Counted from the stretch's first letter, positions 1 to 12,147 are shown. The stretch: 64,000 nt of DNA from Mannheimia sp. USDA-ARS-USMARC-1261 (GCF_000521605.1 NZ_CP006942.1:1116001-1180000); one strand, 5' to 3'. Numbers and translations are program-made. The notes: generated by a model not told the origin, from the sequence alone.

Positions 1-1251
1 ACAAAATTGCATTAAATACTGGCGAGTAATAAGTTGATAAATCCGCTTTTCATTTTCCGTTAAATGTACAGTACCTTGCCTAGCGGTTGGGATTATCGCG
101 TGGTGTGCTTCGACCTCTTTATCATTCCAGCAACGATTACGGCGATTAGGATCAACAACCTCCAGTTTTTCTTGATATTCAGGCAGGTGATGGGCTATAG
201 CTGCCATTACTTTAAACCGATCATTAAAATGCTCTGTCGGTAAATAGCGATTATCTGAACGAGGGTAAGTAATCAGCTTGTGTGTTTCATAGAGTTTCTG
301 ACAAATATCAAGTACAGCTTGAGCAGAAAGCCCATATTTCCCTGCCGCCTCCATTTGTAATACAGAAAGCGAGTAGGGAAGTGGGGCTGTTTCCTTTTCG
401 ATTTTGTCTTGATAGTCAATAACTTTGGAAGGTTGGTTGATAATCCGTTTTACTACATTTTCCGCAAGCGGACGAGATAACACTCGCCCATCTTCGTCTT
501 GATAATCTTCACACGCTTTGCTTGGTTGCCATTGGGCTTTGAATTTTTCTTGTGTTTCCGGCACGACAATATGAGCGAAAACTTCAAAATAATCTTTTGG
601 AATAAAGTTTTCGATCTCCAGATCACGGCGGACGATTAAACCCAACACAGGGGTTTGCACTCGACCAACAGATAATACGCCCTTGTAGCCCGCCCAACGC
701 CCTTGTAGTGTATAAGCTCTTGTCATATTAATACCGTAAAGCCAATCCGCTCTGGCACGAGCAAGAGCAGAGGTTGAAAGCGGTATAAAATCACTATTTT
801 TTTGCAATTTTTCAATCGCACGGCTTACCGCAGTTGGATTGAGGTCGCTGACTAAACAACGTTGAATTTGGCTTTTACGCTCAGGTGGTAAATTGAGATA
901 ACCAAAAACTTCATCTACCAAAAGTTGCCCTTCACGATCCGGGTCGCCTGCATTCACTAAAATATCGGCTTTCTTGATGAGCCTTTCGACTACTTTAAAT
1001 TGCTTTAGCGTTTCTTTTTTGGGAATGAGTTTCCATTGCTCAGGCACAATCGGCAAGTGTTCCATTCGCCACATTTTAAAGCGTTCGTCATAGGCGTCAG
1101 GTTCGGCTTGTTCTAATAGATGACCAATACACCACGTTACGGTATCGTGTTCTCCGCATTGAATAAAGCCGTCGCCTCTTGTATGTGGTTTTGGCAATAC
1201 ATCGGCAATGGCTCTGGCAAGACTGGGTTTTTCGGCTACAAATAAACGCAT
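1..1251 (-). CDS. topB: DNA topoisomerase III, N-terminal 417 residues (cut by window edge)
   Basis: Type IA topoisomerase that decatenates DNA by passing strands through a transient single-strand break. Reading the minus strand from the ATG at 1251 gives an open frame to the window edge that begins [20 protein letters not shown], the Toprim start of TopB. The acidic metal motif [10 protein letters not shown] follows, and the catalytic tyrosine lies in [12 protein letters not shown]. The part seen covers the Toprim domain and most of the catalytic core; the C-terminal part lies outside the window. It is the last gene in a run of minus-strand genes after mepA. The length and motifs fit TopB rather than TopA, which would carry zinc fingers further on. 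Confidence is high for the family; the gene is truncated only by the window. Confidence 0.95.
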   Translation of the reverse strand, partial: MRLFVAEKPSLARAIADVLPKPHTRGDGFIQCGEHDTVTWCIGHLLEQAEPDAYDERFKMWRMEHLPIVPEQWKLIPKKETLKQFKVVERLIKKADILVNAGDPDREGQLLVDEVFGYLNLPPERKSQIQRCLVSDLNPTAVSRAIEKLQKNSDFIPLSTSALARARADWLYGINMTRAYTLQGRWAGYKGVLSVGRVQTPVLGLIVRRDLEIENFIPKDYFEVFAHIVVPETQEKFKAQWQPSKACEDYQDEDGRVLSRPLAENVVKRIINQPSKVIDYQDKIEKETAPLPYSLSVLQMEAAGKYGLSAQAVLDICQKLYETHKLITYPRSDNRYLPTEHFNDRFKVMAAIAHHLPEYQEKLEVVDPNRRNRCWNDKEVEAHHAIIPTARQGTVHLTENEKRIYQLITRQYLMQFC

Positions 1252-1273
1252 AATAGTAAAACTTTCAAGAAAT

Positions 1274-1304
1274 TTAACCGCTTGTTGTGCTTACAAGCGG
1301 TTAA
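1274..1304. terminator. Hairpin of two inverted uptake-signal copies between mepA and topB
   Basis: TTAACCGCTTGT (1274-1285) pairs perfectly with ACAAGCGGTTAA (1293-1304) over a 7-nt loop. Both arms contain the uptake-signal core. It sits just after the mepA stop. On the minus strand the tract after the hairpin is only weakly T-rich, so termination may be partial and topB may still be read through. Confidence 0.55.
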
Positions 1305-1324
1305 AAAAAGGTGTTGTTTTGCAA

Positions 1325-2152
1325 TTAATTTAAACCTTGTTCAGATAAAATCATCTGACACTGAACAGGTGGTGTGGGTAATACTTTTGTAGTTGGTGTG
1401 CCTGTATCTGGCTTAGGCTCAAACCAAGAGTAAAGCTCTTCACCACAGCCATCACCTGCTGGAACAGGAGCTTGATTTTCACAACTTGCGGCATCAGCAG
1501 GACAGGTTAAGCGAATGTGGAAATGCGAGTCGTGTCCATACCAAGGACGGATTTTACGCAACCAGCCACGATCACTTCCTGCTGTTTGGCAAAGTTTTAC
1601 TTTAATCGCAGGGTTTACGAAAATACGATCTACTCGGCTGTCTGAAGCTGCCAATTTAATTAAATGGGTATGGTGCTGATTCCATAAATTGTCATCAACT
1701 CGCTGTGTATTGCGATTAACCATAATAGTGGCTAACCCGGCTGGGTTTTTGGCGGTTTCATCATCCATAGGTCCAAACCTTAACCAAATATCGGCATCCA
1801 ACCCTGTTTGGTGAGATGCGTGTCCTGATGAAAAACGTCCGCCCGCAGGCATTCCCATATCGCCAATTAAAATAGTCGGGATTCCTGTTGCTTTCGTTTT
1901 TTTCCCTAAGTTGGTGAGATAATCGAGCAACTGTGGATGTCCGTAATAGCGGTTTCTTGCAGAACGGATTACTTGGTAGCCCTCGCCTTTTAAAGCTAAT
2001 GGCTCTGCTCCAATAATGCAACCATTGCTGTATCCACCAATAGATTGAGCTTTACCTTGCACCGGGGTTTTGATTTTTTCCCATTGAGTTGCATTGGCTG
2101 TGATAGCAGCGATCGCTAGGCTTGATATAAAGACTGTTTTAAGTAAATTCAT
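1325..2152 (-). CDS. mepA: Penicillin-insensitive murein endopeptidase MepA
   Basis: Periplasmic zinc metalloprotease (M74 family) that cuts the D-Ala-meso-DAP cross-links of peptidoglycan. The 275-residue product starts with a signal peptide (MNLLKTVFISSLAIAAITANA). The metal motif GHASHQTGLDADIW lies at about residues 110-123, and the second metal motif WYGHDSHFHIRL lies in the C-terminal half. I chose the start at 2152 rather than a start ten codons upstream, because only this one gives a clean signal peptide and has a GGAAAAA ribosome site. It follows aroC and precedes topB on the same strand. The length is close to the usual 270-280 residues. Confidence 0.95.
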   Translation of the reverse strand: MNLLKTVFISSLAIAAITANATQWEKIKTPVQGKAQSIGGYSNGCIIGAEPLALKGEGYQVIRSARNRYYGHPQLLDYLTNLGKKTKATGIPTILIGDMGMPAGGRFSSGHASHQTGLDADIWLRFGPMDDETAKNPAGLATIMVNRNTQRVDDNLWNQHHTHLIKLAASDSRVDRIFVNPAIKVKLCQTAGSDRGWLRKIRPWYGHDSHFHIRLTCPADAASCENQAPVPAGDGCGEELYSWFEPKPDTGTPTTKVLPTPPVQCQMILSEQGLN

Positions 2153-2243
2153 CGTTTTTCCGAGTTTATATAAGTAATTCAAGCGGTTAAATTTGAGGAT
2201 TTTTTTGCAAAAAAGAACAAGAAATCAACCGCTTGAGCTTAGT

Positions 2244-3326
2244 TTAGCGGCATTGAGCCTTAAATCTAAGTAAATGATCCAACAAGACGATTGCCATCAT
2301 AGCCTCTGCAATCGGCACAGCACGAATTCCCACACAAGGATCGTGTCTGCCTTTAGTAACGACTTCAACAGGCTCATTATTTTTATTCACGCTTTTACCC
2401 GGAATAGTAATGCTTGATGTGGGCTTGAGTGCAATGTTTGCAATAATCGGCTGACCAGAGCTGATCCCGCCTAAAATACCACCTGCGTGGTTAGATAAAA
2501 AACCTTCAGGGGTCATTTCATCACGATGCTCACTACCACGTTGTTCCACCACTGCAAAACCATCGCCAATTTCGACCGCTTTCACCGCGTTAATAGACAT
2601 TAAGGCGTGGGTGAGATCGGCATCTAAGCGGTCAAACACCGGCTCACCTAAGCCAACAGGTACATTTTCTGCAATTACAGTTAGTTTTGCACCAATGGAA
2701 TCGCCCTCTTTTTTCAACTCACGAATTAAGGTGTCAAAGCCTTCAATCGCCACAGGATCAGGGCAGAAGAAAGGATTACTATTGACAGCTTGCCAATCAA
2801 TCTGTTCAATATTCTCAACCGTTTTCGGGTTAATTTTTACATTACCAATTTGTGATAAATAGCCACGTACTTCAATGCCGAATTGCTCACGCAAATATTT
2901 TTTTGCAATAGCACCTGCGGCAACACGCATTGCGGTTTCTCGAGCAGAGGAACGACCACCACCACGATAATCACGAATGCCGTATTTTTGTTGATAGGTA
3001 TAATCTGCGTGTCCCGGTCTGAATTTTTCGGCAATATCGCCGTAATCTTGCGAGCGTTGATCGCCATTTTTAATGATTAAACCAATGCTCGTGCCGGTTG
3101 TTTTTCCTTCAAACACACCCGATAAAATTTGTACTTCGTCATCTTCTCGGCGAGGGGTGGTGTAGCGTGAAGTACCGGGTTTACGGCGGTCTAAATCAGG
3201 CTGTAAATCAGCTTCACTTAATTCCATATTTGGTGGCACACCATCTACGATACAGCCTAATGCAATACCGTGTGATTCGCCAAAAGTGGTTACTTTAAAT
3301 AATTGTCCGATGCTGTTGCCTGCCAT
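2244..3326 (-). CDS. aroC: Chorismate synthase
   Basis: Last common step of the shikimate pathway: converts 5-enolpyruvylshikimate-3-phosphate to chorismate, using reduced FMN. The 360-residue protein starts [20 protein letters not shown] and carries the family signatures GESHG near residue 20, the [12 protein letters not shown] stretch near residue 120, and the C-terminal GRHDPCVG region. The length is normal. Its ATG lies two bases after the stop of the upstream channel gene, and AAAGGA at the end of that gene serves as ribosome site, so the two are translationally coupled. Chorismate also feeds menaquinone synthesis, and menE lies two genes upstream. Confidence 0.98.
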   Translation of the reverse strand: MAGNSIGQLFKVTTFGESHGIALGCIVDGVPPNMELSEADLQPDLDRRKPGTSRYTTPRREDDEVQILSGVFEGKTTGTSIGLIIKNGDQRSQDYGDIAEKFRPGHADYTYQQKYGIRDYRGGGRSSARETAMRVAAGAIAKKYLREQFGIEVRGYLSQIGNVKINPKTVENIEQIDWQAVNSNPFFCPDPVAIEGFDTLIRELKKEGDSIGAKLTVIAENVPVGLGEPVFDRLDADLTHALMSINAVKAVEIGDGFAVVEQRGSEHRDEMTPEGFLSNHAGGILGGISSGQPIIANIALKPTSSITIPGKSVNKNNEPVEVVTKGRHDPCVGIRAVPIAEAMMAIVLLDHLLRFKAQCR

Positions 3327-3328
3327 TT

Positions 3329-6300
3329 TTAGTCCTTTTCTTTTGTTGTTATGTTATTAGGTAGTTCAAAATCAAAGCGTTTTGAACCTACTTTAATTTC
3401 ATCTTGTGTATCGTTATTTTTGATATAAACATCTAATTGGTTAAATGCAATATCAATATTATGCTCATTAAAGACCTGATGAATACGCGTATTGAGTGCA
3501 TCAATAGTTGGGTTACGATCAGATAAATCATTCACATAAGCCCTTAATTCGTGATCCAATGTGCTTGCCCCAAATGTGAGGAAATAAGCTCTTGGTTGTG
3601 GATCTTTCAGCACTTTCGGATTTTCTTCTGCTACTTGTAGTAACAAGCGTTTAACTAACTCTACATCAGATCCGTAAGCAACACCAACTTGAACAATAAT
3701 ACGGGTTGCGGTGCTGCTTAATGCCCAGTTTACCAAACGTTCGGTTACGAAAGCTTTGTTTGGTACGATAACTTCTTTACCATCAAAATCAACTAATGTG
3801 GTGGCTCGAATACGAATTTTTGAGACTGTACCACTATATGTGCCGATTGTAATAGTATCGCCAATACGCATTGGGCGTTCAAATAAGATGATAATACCTG
3901 AAACGAAGTTTGCAAAGATTTCTTGCATACCAAAACCCAGACCGACGGAAAGTGCGGTGAGTAACCATTGGAGCTTACTCCAAGATACTCCTAATGTACC
4001 GAAGGCAAATATTGCTCCTAACGCAATAATTAAATAGGTTAAGAGCGTGGTAATTGTATAGGGTGTACCTTGCGATAACTTGAAGTGAGAGAAAATAAGT
4101 GCTTCGAGTAAACCGCCTAAGTTTCTGATCAACACTACCATCACCACAATAATGAGAATAGCAGTGAGCAAATTCAGCAGCGTGATAGATTCCATCACAA
4201 TGCCGGCTTCTGTAGTTACACTTTGCTGCCACAAGGTTACGCCGTCTAAGTAGAGAGCAACGGTAATTAAATCCGACCATACCCAGTAGAGTAGCACGAA
4301 TAAGCCAATCCAAAGTACGAAATCGGTTAACTTCAACATCTGATTTTTCACTTCGCTTACAGCAATAGAATCCTCTTTTAACTCAAACGGAATTTCCACA
4401 CCATCCGGGTTTTCATTATTTTGTTCCGCCTTGGCACGAGCTTTAGCTTCAGCCGCTTCTCTTTTTTCTTGTAGACGTCTGTAAGCAAGACGACGTGCGG
4501 AAATAGAAAATGCACGGTAGAGAACATTGCGGACGATAATCCAAGTAATAATTGCAAAATAGGAGGCAATTAAATGCTCAATAATCACTAATGCTGTGTA
4601 GTAATAACCCAGTACAATAAGAATAATCAGAACAACCGGAGCAATGAGCAAGACTAATTTCACAATCGTTAGAAGAATACTTTTCGATTCTTTGGTTTCT
4701 TGATGCGTTACATTTTCATAAGTAGAAATAGCTTGCCTGAAGGCTGGAGCAATCATCCAGATCATTAAAATTAAGACGAGGATTGTCATTGTTTGCCCAA
4801 GCACATCGTAAGAAATACCCGTTTCTAATTTTGTGAAAATAGAGGTATTAAGCAATAACGCAATTAACCAAACTGAGCGTCTTAAAATATTTCGGAAAAT
4901 TTCATTACTTTTTTGTGGCATATTAAAATGGATATGCCCAATGCCGTGAGGGCGTAACATCGCCACTAAGAAAGCAAAGTAAAGCCAATAAGTCGCCATT
5001 TTTAATCCCCAAGCCCAGACTTCTTGTGGATTTTCTAATGAAATATAAGTAACGGCGATAAACCCTGCTAAGAAAATAAATGTACTTGGTAAGCAAAGCA
5101 CTACAGTCCAAAAAATAGCAAGTGGTGTATTCCATTGGCTATCAGTTGCAACAATCTTTAATCGGTTATTAATATGGTGCAGCTTTTGCTTAATGTTATC
5201 TTTTTGGCGGTTAATAAAGGCTGCAAGTAATAATAAAATAGTAACTAAAACACCTGCTGGCACAATATTATCACGCCAATTTGAGAAGTTGAGTTTTTTA
5301 CCGATATCAAGAATTTGATAGTGAACGACATCAATAAATTTACTAAACCACTCTAAGTCCATCGGGCTATTACTTTTTACCCAGAAACTTTGTTGTTGCA
5401 GTTTTTGTTGTAACGTATCACTAATGGTTTGAACCTGTTGTTGGTTCAATTCAATATTAATCAATAAATTAAGCTGATTGTTTAACGACTTAATCATTTC
5501 AGACAAAGTTGTTGAACGCTCTTGCAAAATCGTGGTTAGTTGTTGTTTCTCTTGAGCTGTAAATGTGGTTTTACCATCTTGTTCCAATTTACTAATATAG
5601 GCATTGATATTAGAGAAAGAATCTTTAAACTCGGTAATATCAAAAACACGCACCCGCAAATCGGTAATTTGTTTAGAAATGCCCGAAATCATTTCATCTT
5701 GCGGTAATGATTGTTTTTGTTTATTGATAATACGAGAAAGCACCAATGTGCCTTGTAATGAACTAATTTGCTCTTCAATATTACGTTGGGTTTGTTGAAG
5801 GTTATCAAGCACACTTTTAATACGCAAATTATCTTGTGATAATTGCGTCATATCTTTCGTTTGTTTTAGTAATTCTTGTGTAACTTTTGTGTTTATATCT
5901 AATTCACGCAAAATAATAGGGTTAGCTGTTGCATTATTTTGCTGATTTTGAACCGCTTGTGCTTGCTCTAATTTATTTTTAGACTCTTCTACAATCTGAT
6001 TGTTGATTGCTGTTTGTAAATTAGCAATTTCAGCTTGTAGATTTTGCTGTTCTTGCTTTTTTTCCTCTAGTTGAGAAGAGTAAACCGCAGCTAAGCTATC
6101 ACTTCCATTTAGCAATGCTTGGTTATAGGTGTTTTTTAATTCAATGAGTTCCAGCTCAGCTTCTAACTTAGCTTGAAGTTCGCTTTGAATATTGGCAGTC
6201 GAAAGCTGGGTATTAATTTCCTGCCTACGTTTTACCATCTCGGTTAATGCAGTTTGAGCTTTGTCAGGAGCAGTATTTTGAGCGACTAAATTATTATTGA

Positions 6301-6712
6301 TTAGGCTTAAATCGTGCTGTACCGTTTCAAGTTTAGCCTGTGATGCAGTGAGTTCTTTTTGTAAATCAGTGGTTGATTTTTGCGTTAAAGTTTCTACGCT
6401 CGGTACGACAACCGCTTTCAATTTTTCAAGATTGTTTTGACTGGCAGTTAAGGCTTTTTGAGATTCTTGAATAGATTTACTCAATGCTTCATTGTCCGCT
6501 TTTTGTTTCTCAATTTGGGAGAGAAGCGACAAGGTATCCTCAAGTGTTTGAACTAAGGCTTTATTATTTGCATCAGCTTGATCTAATTTTTTAGCATTAT
6601 CAAGTTGGCTTTGAACTGCTTTTTGGAGCGGAATTTCAGCTAAGGCAGAGCTATTTGTAGCGAATATCAGCCCCAAACTGAGAAAAACGGTTTTTAACAT
6701 CGGTTTAAGCAT
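3329..6712 (-). CDS. Mechanosensitive channel of the MscK/KefA (large MscS) family
   Basis: Large inner-membrane channel that probably opens on hypo-osmotic shock. The 1127-residue product has a signal peptide ([25 protein letters not shown]). A glutamine-rich, coiled-coil periplasmic region fills about residues 30-460, followed by about eleven hydrophobic segments. A C-terminal MscS core starts near [20 protein letters not shown], with the glycine/alanine-rich pore helix followed by [15 protein letters not shown]. The start at 6712 has an AAGGAA site six bases upstream and overlaps the end of menE by eight bases; a second ATG four codons later is possible. It is the MscK/YjeP/YbiO type, but reading by eye does not separate these paralogues, so no symbol is given. 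Confidence 0.9.
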   Translation of the reverse strand: MLKPMLKTVFLSLGLIFATNSSALAEIPLQKAVQSQLDNAKKLDQADANNKALVQTLEDTLSLLSQIEKQKADNEALSKSIQESQKALTASQNNLEKLKAVVVPSVETLTQKSTTDLQKELTASQAKLETVQHDLSLINNNLVAQNTAPDKAQTALTEMVKRRQEINTQLSTANIQSELQAKLEAELELIELKNTYNQALLNGSDSLAAVYSSQLEEKKQEQQNLQAEIANLQTAINNQIVEESKNKLEQAQAVQNQQNNATANPIILRELDINTKVTQELLKQTKDMTQLSQDNLRIKSVLDNLQQTQRNIEEQISSLQGTLVLSRIINKQKQSLPQDEMISGISKQITDLRVRVFDITEFKDSFSNINAYISKLEQDGKTTFTAQEKQQLTTILQERSTTLSEMIKSLNNQLNLLINIELNQQQVQTISDTLQQKLQQQSFWVKSNSPMDLEWFSKFIDVVHYQILDIGKKLNFSNWRDNIVPAGVLVTILLLLAAFINRQKDNIKQKLHHINNRLKIVATDSQWNTPLAIFWTVVLCLPSTFIFLAGFIAVTYISLENPQEVWAWGLKMATYWLYFAFLVAMLRPHGIGHIHFNMPQKSNEIFRNILRRSVWLIALLLNTSIFTKLETGISYDVLGQTMTILVLILMIWMIAPAFRQAISTYENVTHQETKESKSILLTIVKLVLLIAPVVLIILIVLGYYYTALVIIEHLIASYFAIITWIIVRNVLYRAFSISARRLAYRRLQEKREAAEAKARAKAEQNNENPDGVEIPFELKEDSIAVSEVKNQMLKLTDFVLWIGLFVLLYWVWSDLITVALYLDGVTLWQQSVTTEAGIVMESITLLNLLTAILIIVVMVVLIRNLGGLLEALIFSHFKLSQGTPYTITTLLTYLIIALGAIFAFGTLGVSWSKLQWLLTALSVGLGFGMQEIFANFVSGIIILFERPMRIGDTITIGTYSGTVSKIRIRATTLVDFDGKEVIVPNKAFVTERLVNWALSSTATRIIVQVGVAYGSDVELVKRLLLQVAEENPKVLKDPQPRAYFLTFGASTLDHELRAYVNDLSDRNPTIDALNTRIHQVFNEHNIDIAFNQLDVYIKNNDTQDEIKVGSKRFDFELPNNITTKEKD

Positions 6713-8138
6713 AGATTTCCTTTATTCTTTTATTCTGTATATCTTGTTGTAATTGTTTACGTGAAATTTTGATTGCCCCTTGCATTTGGTATTGTTCAAT
6801 ATCCAGCAAGTAATAAGCAACAGGCTGTTTAAATTTCTCTAACTTATCAGACAACCAAATTTTTAATTTATTAACCTCTTGTTCTAAATTAGGCTGTTTG
6901 AATTGTACAATTGCAATCGGACGTTGCCCGAATTCATTGTCATCAATCGGCAGAACAAACACTTGCTCCACAAGGTTAGAACGAAAAATGATCTGTTCGA
7001 TCTCTTCAGGTTGAATATTCTCGCCACCCGAAATGAACATATTATCTAATCGCCCTTTTATTACAAGTTGTTTTTTGCTGTTCCATTCGCCCCTGTCTTT
7101 GGTGGCAAACCAGCCCTGTTCATTTACAAGCGGTCGAATTTTACTATTTTTTTTACAATGGCTTTTTTGCCAATAACCTAAAGCCAGTGGCTTACCTCTT
7201 ACCCAAACTTCGCCGTTTTCCAGTTTGACTTCTCGGTATTTTAAAGGGAACCCCACATTATCCAGCTCATTTTCTACGGCACAAATGGTAGATGCCATTT
7301 CTGTCATACCATAACCGGAAAAGGTAGTAATGCCTTTCTGTTGGGCTTGAGCCACAAGTTCTGATGGAATAGCTGTGCCACCTAATAAACATTTTTGACT
7401 TACCGGATAGTCTAATTGAGCTAGATAGCGTTGTAATTGTGTTGGCACAAGCGATGCGTGGCTGACTTGTTTAAGCAAACTAAAAAAGGCATCTTTGCTT
7501 TCATTCACATAAAGCGTTGCTCCTTTGAGTAGCCAACGCCATACAATGCCTTGCCCTGAAACGTGGAACAATGGCAAGCTCAATAGCCAAGAATGTGTTT
7601 TTTCAAATTCCATCAATTCACTCACGCCTTCGGCACTATATAAATGAGCAGAAATTGAATGCACCACTGCTTTAGGCATACCGGTTGAGCCGGAGGTTAA
7701 GGTGAGCGTGGCAGGTTGTTCAAAATCAAGCTTAGGTAAAGGGTTACAAGCGGTTGTTTCTGCCGAAAAATTTGCAAAAGTGTCATCGGTAATAAAAACA
7801 TCAACGCTTGTTTCTTCTAATATAGTTTGTTGTTGTGCTTGAGTTTGTGCCGGGTTGAGCATTAAGATTTTTGCTCCTAGCGAGAGCGTGGCACAATAAG
7901 CAAGTAATCCGCAAAAACGATTAACACCACAATAAGCTACTAAACATTCATCTGTAACGTTTTGAGCTTTTAAGATAGAGCAAACTTGTTGCAGTAAATA
8001 TTGAAATTCTGCCCAATTAAGTTGAGCAGGAAGATGAGGGAAATAATCGTTTTTTTCTTTTTCCCGAATAATGGCAATATTTTGGGCTGTGTTTTCAGCC
8101 CAAAATTGAGTAGGAAATAGGGGAGAATGAAGCACCAT
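6705..8138 (-). CDS. menE: o-Succinylbenzoate-CoA ligase
   Basis: Menaquinone synthesis: ATP-dependent activation of o-succinylbenzoate to its CoA ester. The 477-residue acyl-adenylating enzyme has the P-loop-like TLTSGSTGMPKAVVHS at about residues 145-160, the GYGMTEMAS adenylate motif, and the hinge motif GRLDNMFISGGENI with the following acidic residues near the C-terminus. Its length is slightly above the E. coli enzyme (about 450). Assignment to MenE rather than another small acyl-CoA ligase rests on overall resemblance and on Pasteurellaceae using menaquinones. No other men gene is nearby. Its last codons overlap the channel gene downstream; seqA lies seven bases upstream. Confidence 0.85.
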   Translation of the reverse strand: MVLHSPLFPTQFWAENTAQNIAIIREKEKNDYFPHLPAQLNWAEFQYLLQQVCSILKAQNVTDECLVAYCGVNRFCGLLAYCATLSLGAKILMLNPAQTQAQQQTILEETSVDVFITDDTFANFSAETTACNPLPKLDFEQPATLTLTSGSTGMPKAVVHSISAHLYSAEGVSELMEFEKTHSWLLSLPLFHVSGQGIVWRWLLKGATLYVNESKDAFFSLLKQVSHASLVPTQLQRYLAQLDYPVSQKCLLGGTAIPSELVAQAQQKGITTFSGYGMTEMASTICAVENELDNVGFPLKYREVKLENGEVWVRGKPLALGYWQKSHCKKNSKIRPLVNEQGWFATKDRGEWNSKKQLVIKGRLDNMFISGGENIQPEEIEQIIFRSNLVEQVFVLPIDDNEFGQRPIAIVQFKQPNLEQEVNKLKIWLSDKLEKFKQPVAYYLLDIEQYQMQGAIKISRKQLQQDIQNKRIKEIYA

Positions 8139-8144
8139 TACTTG

Positions 8145-8714
8145 TTATTTGAAAAGTGCTTGAATACGCTCAATCAGTTTAACAGGCACTTGCATCGATT
8201 CCATCACGCCTTTTAGAATAAGCCCTTTACGAGCTGTATTATTATTTGTAATCACCCAAAATGGGGAATCAGGAATCTGTTTTGCTTTCACGCCACTGCC
8301 TGTTGCTAGAATTTCTTCTTCACTTTGAGAGAAATAGATGCGTTCATTACCACGCACATTTTCGGTTGCTTTGGCAAAAGCGGTAGGATTAGAGCGATAT
8401 AATGCGGCTAATAACATAATAAAACGCACAACATTTTTATTTTCGTTCATAAAATGTTCTGATTTTAAAATATCTTCCAATTTAGCGACAGTTTTCTCTG
8501 CATTTGAATCATCTTTTTTGCTTGTTGCACGAGAAGGTGTTTTAACCAGTTCTTTTAACTCGTTGATCATATGCTCTTGAACTAACACAAAAGGCTGAGG
8601 CGATTGCGGTAATCTTAGTAAACGACGCAAGATATCTGATGCCGTTTCACCAATAGATTGTGTACGACTGGCAATATATTGATATAATTCATCATCAATT
8701 TCGATTCTTTTCAT
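8145..8714 (-). CDS. seqA: Negative modulator of replication initiation SeqA
   Basis: Binds hemimethylated GATC sites and sequesters oriC after initiation. The 189-residue protein has the N-terminal multimerisation region MKRIEIDDELYQYIASRTQS, a Ser/Lys/Asn-rich linker, and a C-terminal DNA-binding domain with GNERIYFS and the final PVKLIERIQALFK. I start it at 8714, where GAGGA sits seven bases upstream; a longer reading would add 20 unrelated hydrophobic residues. It is divergent from the ybfF esterase gene, the same pairing as in enterics. Presence of SeqA implies Dam methylation in this organism. Confidence 0.95.
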   Translation of the reverse strand: MKRIEIDDELYQYIASRTQSIGETASDILRRLLRLPQSPQPFVLVQEHMINELKELVKTPSRATSKKDDSNAEKTVAKLEDILKSEHFMNENKNVVRFIMLLAALYRSNPTAFAKATENVRGNERIYFSQSEEEILATGSGVKAKQIPDSPFWVITNNNTARKGLILKGVMESMQVPVKLIERIQALFK

Positions 8715-8832
8715 CGGGATCCTCATTCTTTTTAAACATAAAATAGCAGTAATTATATATGCTATTATACGCATTTCTTTGCGTTTTTATAGAGGATCTT
8801 GCTTGAAAATTTATGCTAAAAAAGACAGTTAT

Positions 8833-9615
8833 ATGACACAAAAATCAGGTTTAAATTTTCTTTATCAACCGTCTGCAAATAAACCAAACGCTCAAACGAT
8901 GGTGTTTTTACACGGGTTATTTGGCGATATGAATAACTTAGGTGTTATTGCCAAGTCGTTTGCAGAAGATTACGCTGTGCTGAGAGTGGATCTCAGAAAT
9001 CACGGAGGATCTTTTCATTCCTCTGAAATGGATTATTCTTTGATTGCTCAAGATTTAAAAGCGTTATTAATTGAACAAAATATCCAAAATGCAATTATTG
9101 TAGGGCATTCAATGGGGGGCAAGAGTGCGATGGCATTAGCTAATCTTGCTCCGGAATTGGTTGATAAATTAATTGTGATTGATATTGCCCCTGTAACCTA
9201 CACGCAAAACCGCCATAAACAGATTATTGAAGGCTTATTTGCGGTAAAAGCGGCAAAGCCTCAAACTCGGCAACAAGCAAAATTGGTAATGGCAGAGCAT
9301 ATTTCAGATGAAGGTGTTCAGCAATTTATGCTGAAATCCTTTGATGCTCAAAGCGAACAATCCTTCCGATTTAATTTAACGGCACTACATCAGAATTACC
9401 AAAATTTAATGGATTGGAATGGCGTGTTTGTGGATAAACCAACGCTTTTTATTAAAGGAGCGTTGTCGGATTATATTCAGGCAGAACATACGGAAACCAT
9501 ATTGAAACAATTTCCGCAAGCGAAATCCTTTATTGTGGCAAATGCCGATCACTGGGTTCACGCTGAAAAACCGGAAGCCGTTGTACGAGCAATTAATAAA
9601 TTTTTAGGGAAATAA
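8833..9615 (+). CDS. ybfF: Alpha/beta-hydrolase esterase YbfF
   Basis: Cytoplasmic esterase of the alpha/beta-hydrolase fold; the enteric homologue hydrolyses short acyl esters and acyl-CoA in vitro. The 260-residue product has the oxyanion strand VFLHGLFGDMNNLG, the nucleophile elbow VGHSMGGKSAM, and a late ADHWVHAEKP histidine. The start at 8833 (MTQKSGLN) is chosen because the hydrolase fold begins soon after it; a frame extension to 8779 exists but reads through the divergent seqA promoter region. A TTG at 8803 behind GAGGAT is a possible alternative. cmoA follows three bases after its stop. Confidence 0.9.
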   Translation: MTQKSGLNFLYQPSANKPNAQTMVFLHGLFGDMNNLGVIAKSFAEDYAVLRVDLRNHGGSFHSSEMDYSLIAQDLKALLIEQNIQNAIIVGHSMGGKSAMALANLAPELVDKLIVIDIAPVTYTQNRHKQIIEGLFAVKAAKPQTRQQAKLVMAEHISDEGVQQFMLKSFDAQSEQSFRFNLTALHQNYQNLMDWNGVFVDKPTLFIKGALSDYIQAEHTETILKQFPQAKSFIVANADHWVHAEKPEAVVRAINKFLGK

Positions 9616-10347
<732 letters not shown>

Positions 10348-10477
10348 CAAGCGGTAACAAAAAGCATCACTTTTAAGGATTGTGAATAATTTTTAATTAT
10401 TTTTTGCAAATTTTTGATAAATAACAACCGCTTGTACTTCATTTTTTTCTTTATAACAAAAGTTAGGTAGAATCGGT

Positions 10478-10483
10478 TATAAT
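10478..10483 (+). promoter_or_regulatory. Likely -10 box of purR
   Basis: A perfect TATAAT sits 30 bases before the purR ATG. I see no good -35 at the expected distance. No PurR operator of the ACGCAAACGTTTGCGT kind is visible, so autorepression as in E. coli is not evident here. GAGGAAAAGAG just before the ATG is the ribosome site. Confidence 0.5.
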
Positions 10484-10512
10484 GTACCCTTACTTAATTT
10501 GAGGAAAAGAGA

Positions 10513-11529
10513 ATGGCAACAATAAAAGATGTCGCTAAGCAGGCTGGGGTCTCAACCACAACGGTTTCACACGTTATTAATAAAACCCGTTTTGTGGCAG
10601 AAGATACCACTAAAGCTGTTTGGGAGGCAATTAAAACATTAAATTATTCTCCTAGTGCGGTGGCTCGTAGCTTAAAAATTAATACTACTAAATCTATTGG
10701 TATGATCATCACAACCAGTGAATCGCCATTTTTTGCAGAAATTGTGTTGGCAGTAGAGGAATTTTGCTACAGCAAAGGCTATTCGCTATTTTTATGTAAT
10801 ACCCAAAATAAACCGGAAAAAATCGAAAACCACTTAGATATGCTAATTAAAAAACGAGTGGACGGAATTTTAGTAATGTGTTCTGAATATACTGATAATT
10901 CCTTCGATATTTTTGAAACGACTAATATACCAAAGGTTATTATGGATTGGGGAATGACTGATTCTCGAGCTGATATGATTTTAGATCACGGTTTTGATGG
11001 CGGTTATTTAGCTACCCAACATTTAATTGAAAGTGGGCATAAAGAGATTGCGGTGATTACAGGTAATCTGGATAAAGAAATTGCAAGGACTCGCTTCGAG
11101 GGGGTAAAAAAAGCATTATCCGATGCGGGGTTACCTCTGCGAGATGAATGGATTCAAGAAGGCGACTTCGAGCCGGAAGGCGGCTATGAGTGTATGAATA
11201 ATCTCCTTAAAAATAAGGAATTACCGACAGCGGTATTTTGCTTTAACGATGTGATGGCATTGGGGGCAATTTCAGCTATTACCGAAAAAGGGTTAAATGT
11301 ACCGCAAGATATTTCTGTGATCGGGTATGATAATGTGCATAGCTCACGCTTTTATGCACCACCGCTCACCACAGTACATCAATCAAAATCACGTTTAGGA
11401 GCAGCTGCTTTAGAGCTATTACTAGAGCGTATAGAGAATAATGAAAAAGCAAAAGAACCTAAAGTTTTAGAGTTCTTCCCTGAATTAGTAAAACGCAAAT
11501 CAGTAAGAAATTTAACAATTAAGGAGTAA
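10513..11529 (+). CDS. purR: HTH-type purine repressor PurR
   Basis: LacI-family repressor of purine synthesis genes that binds DNA when loaded with hypoxanthine or guanine. The 338-residue product begins with the HTH region [20 protein letters not shown] and the hinge helix [10 protein letters not shown], followed by the two-lobed periplasmic-binding-protein fold with [12 protein letters not shown] and DISVIGYDN. The length is that of E. coli PurR (341), and the headpiece is nearly the PurR consensus. It is preceded by its own -10 box and followed one base later by dedA, so the two form an operon. Confidence 0.95.
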   Translation: MATIKDVAKQAGVSTTTVSHVINKTRFVAEDTTKAVWEAIKTLNYSPSAVARSLKINTTKSIGMIITTSESPFFAEIVLAVEEFCYSKGYSLFLCNTQNKPEKIENHLDMLIKKRVDGILVMCSEYTDNSFDIFETTNIPKVIMDWGMTDSRADMILDHGFDGGYLATQHLIESGHKEIAVITGNLDKEIARTRFEGVKKALSDAGLPLRDEWIQEGDFEPEGGYECMNNLLKNKELPTAVFCFNDVMALGAISAITEKGLNVPQDISVIGYDNVHSSRFYAPPLTTVHQSKSRLGAAALELLLERIENNEKAKEPKVLEFFPELVKRKSVRNLTIKE

Positions 11530-11530
11530 T

Positions 11531-12130
11531 ATGGAAACGTTAATTGAGTTTTTTAGTAGCTACGGATACTGGGCGGTATTTCTGGTTTTACTTGCGTGTG
11601 GTTTTGGTTTACCGATCCCGGAAGATATAACTTTAGTTTCAGGAGGGGTAATTTCAGGGTTAGGTTATACTAATGTGCATTGGATGCTTGTTGTCAGTAT
11701 GTTAGGCGTACTTATTGGCGATAGTACGATGTATTGGTTAGGCAGAATCTATGGCGAAAAAATTCTACAATTTCCGTTTATTCGAAAGATTGCTACGCCC
11801 GAGCGGTTTGCTATGGTGCAAGAACGTTTTGAAACACAGGGTCTGAAATTACTGTTTATGGCTCGCTTTTTACCAGGTTTACGAGCAGTCGTTTATCTAG
11901 TATCAGGAATTACGAGAAAAGTCAGCTTTGGAAAGTTCTTACTCGTTGATTTCTTTGCCGCAATTATTTCTGTGCCAATTTGGGTCTATTTAGGTGATTA
12001 TGGTGCATCTAACTTAGATTGGTTAAAAGAGCAAGTTAGCAATGGGCAACACGCTATTTTTGCCATTCTTGGTATTGTTATTTTGTTCTTCGGCTGGAAA
12101 TGGTATAAAAAGACAAAATCAGAAAAATAA
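11531..12130 (+). CDS. DedA-family inner-membrane protein
   Basis: Member of the DedA/SNARE-associated (VTT) family, which is needed for membrane lipid and proton-motive-force homeostasis and includes undecaprenyl-phosphate flippases. The 199-residue protein has the re-entrant motif GFGLPIPEDITLVSGG near the N-terminus and the second family motif FMARFLPGLRAVVYLVSG, plus four to five hydrophobic segments. The start lies one base after the purR stop with AAGGAG upstream. Which paralogue it corresponds to cannot be told by eye. A strong terminator follows, immediately before the left end of the integrated element. Confidence 0.88.
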   Translation: METLIEFFSSYGYWAVFLVLLACGFGLPIPEDITLVSGGVISGLGYTNVHWMLVVSMLGVLIGDSTMYWLGRIYGEKILQFPFIRKIATPERFAMVQERFETQGLKLLFMARFLPGLRAVVYLVSGITRKVSFGKFLLVDFFAAIISVPIWVYLGDYGASNLDWLKEQVSNGQHAIFAILGIVILFFGWKWYKKTKSEK

Positions 12131-12147
12131 ACACAGACTAAAACGAC

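Noticed and set aside
2611-2862. Plus-strand frames within aroC, mscK and other large genes
   Set aside because: They are shadows of well-supported genes on the other strand with no family similarity or ribosome sites.
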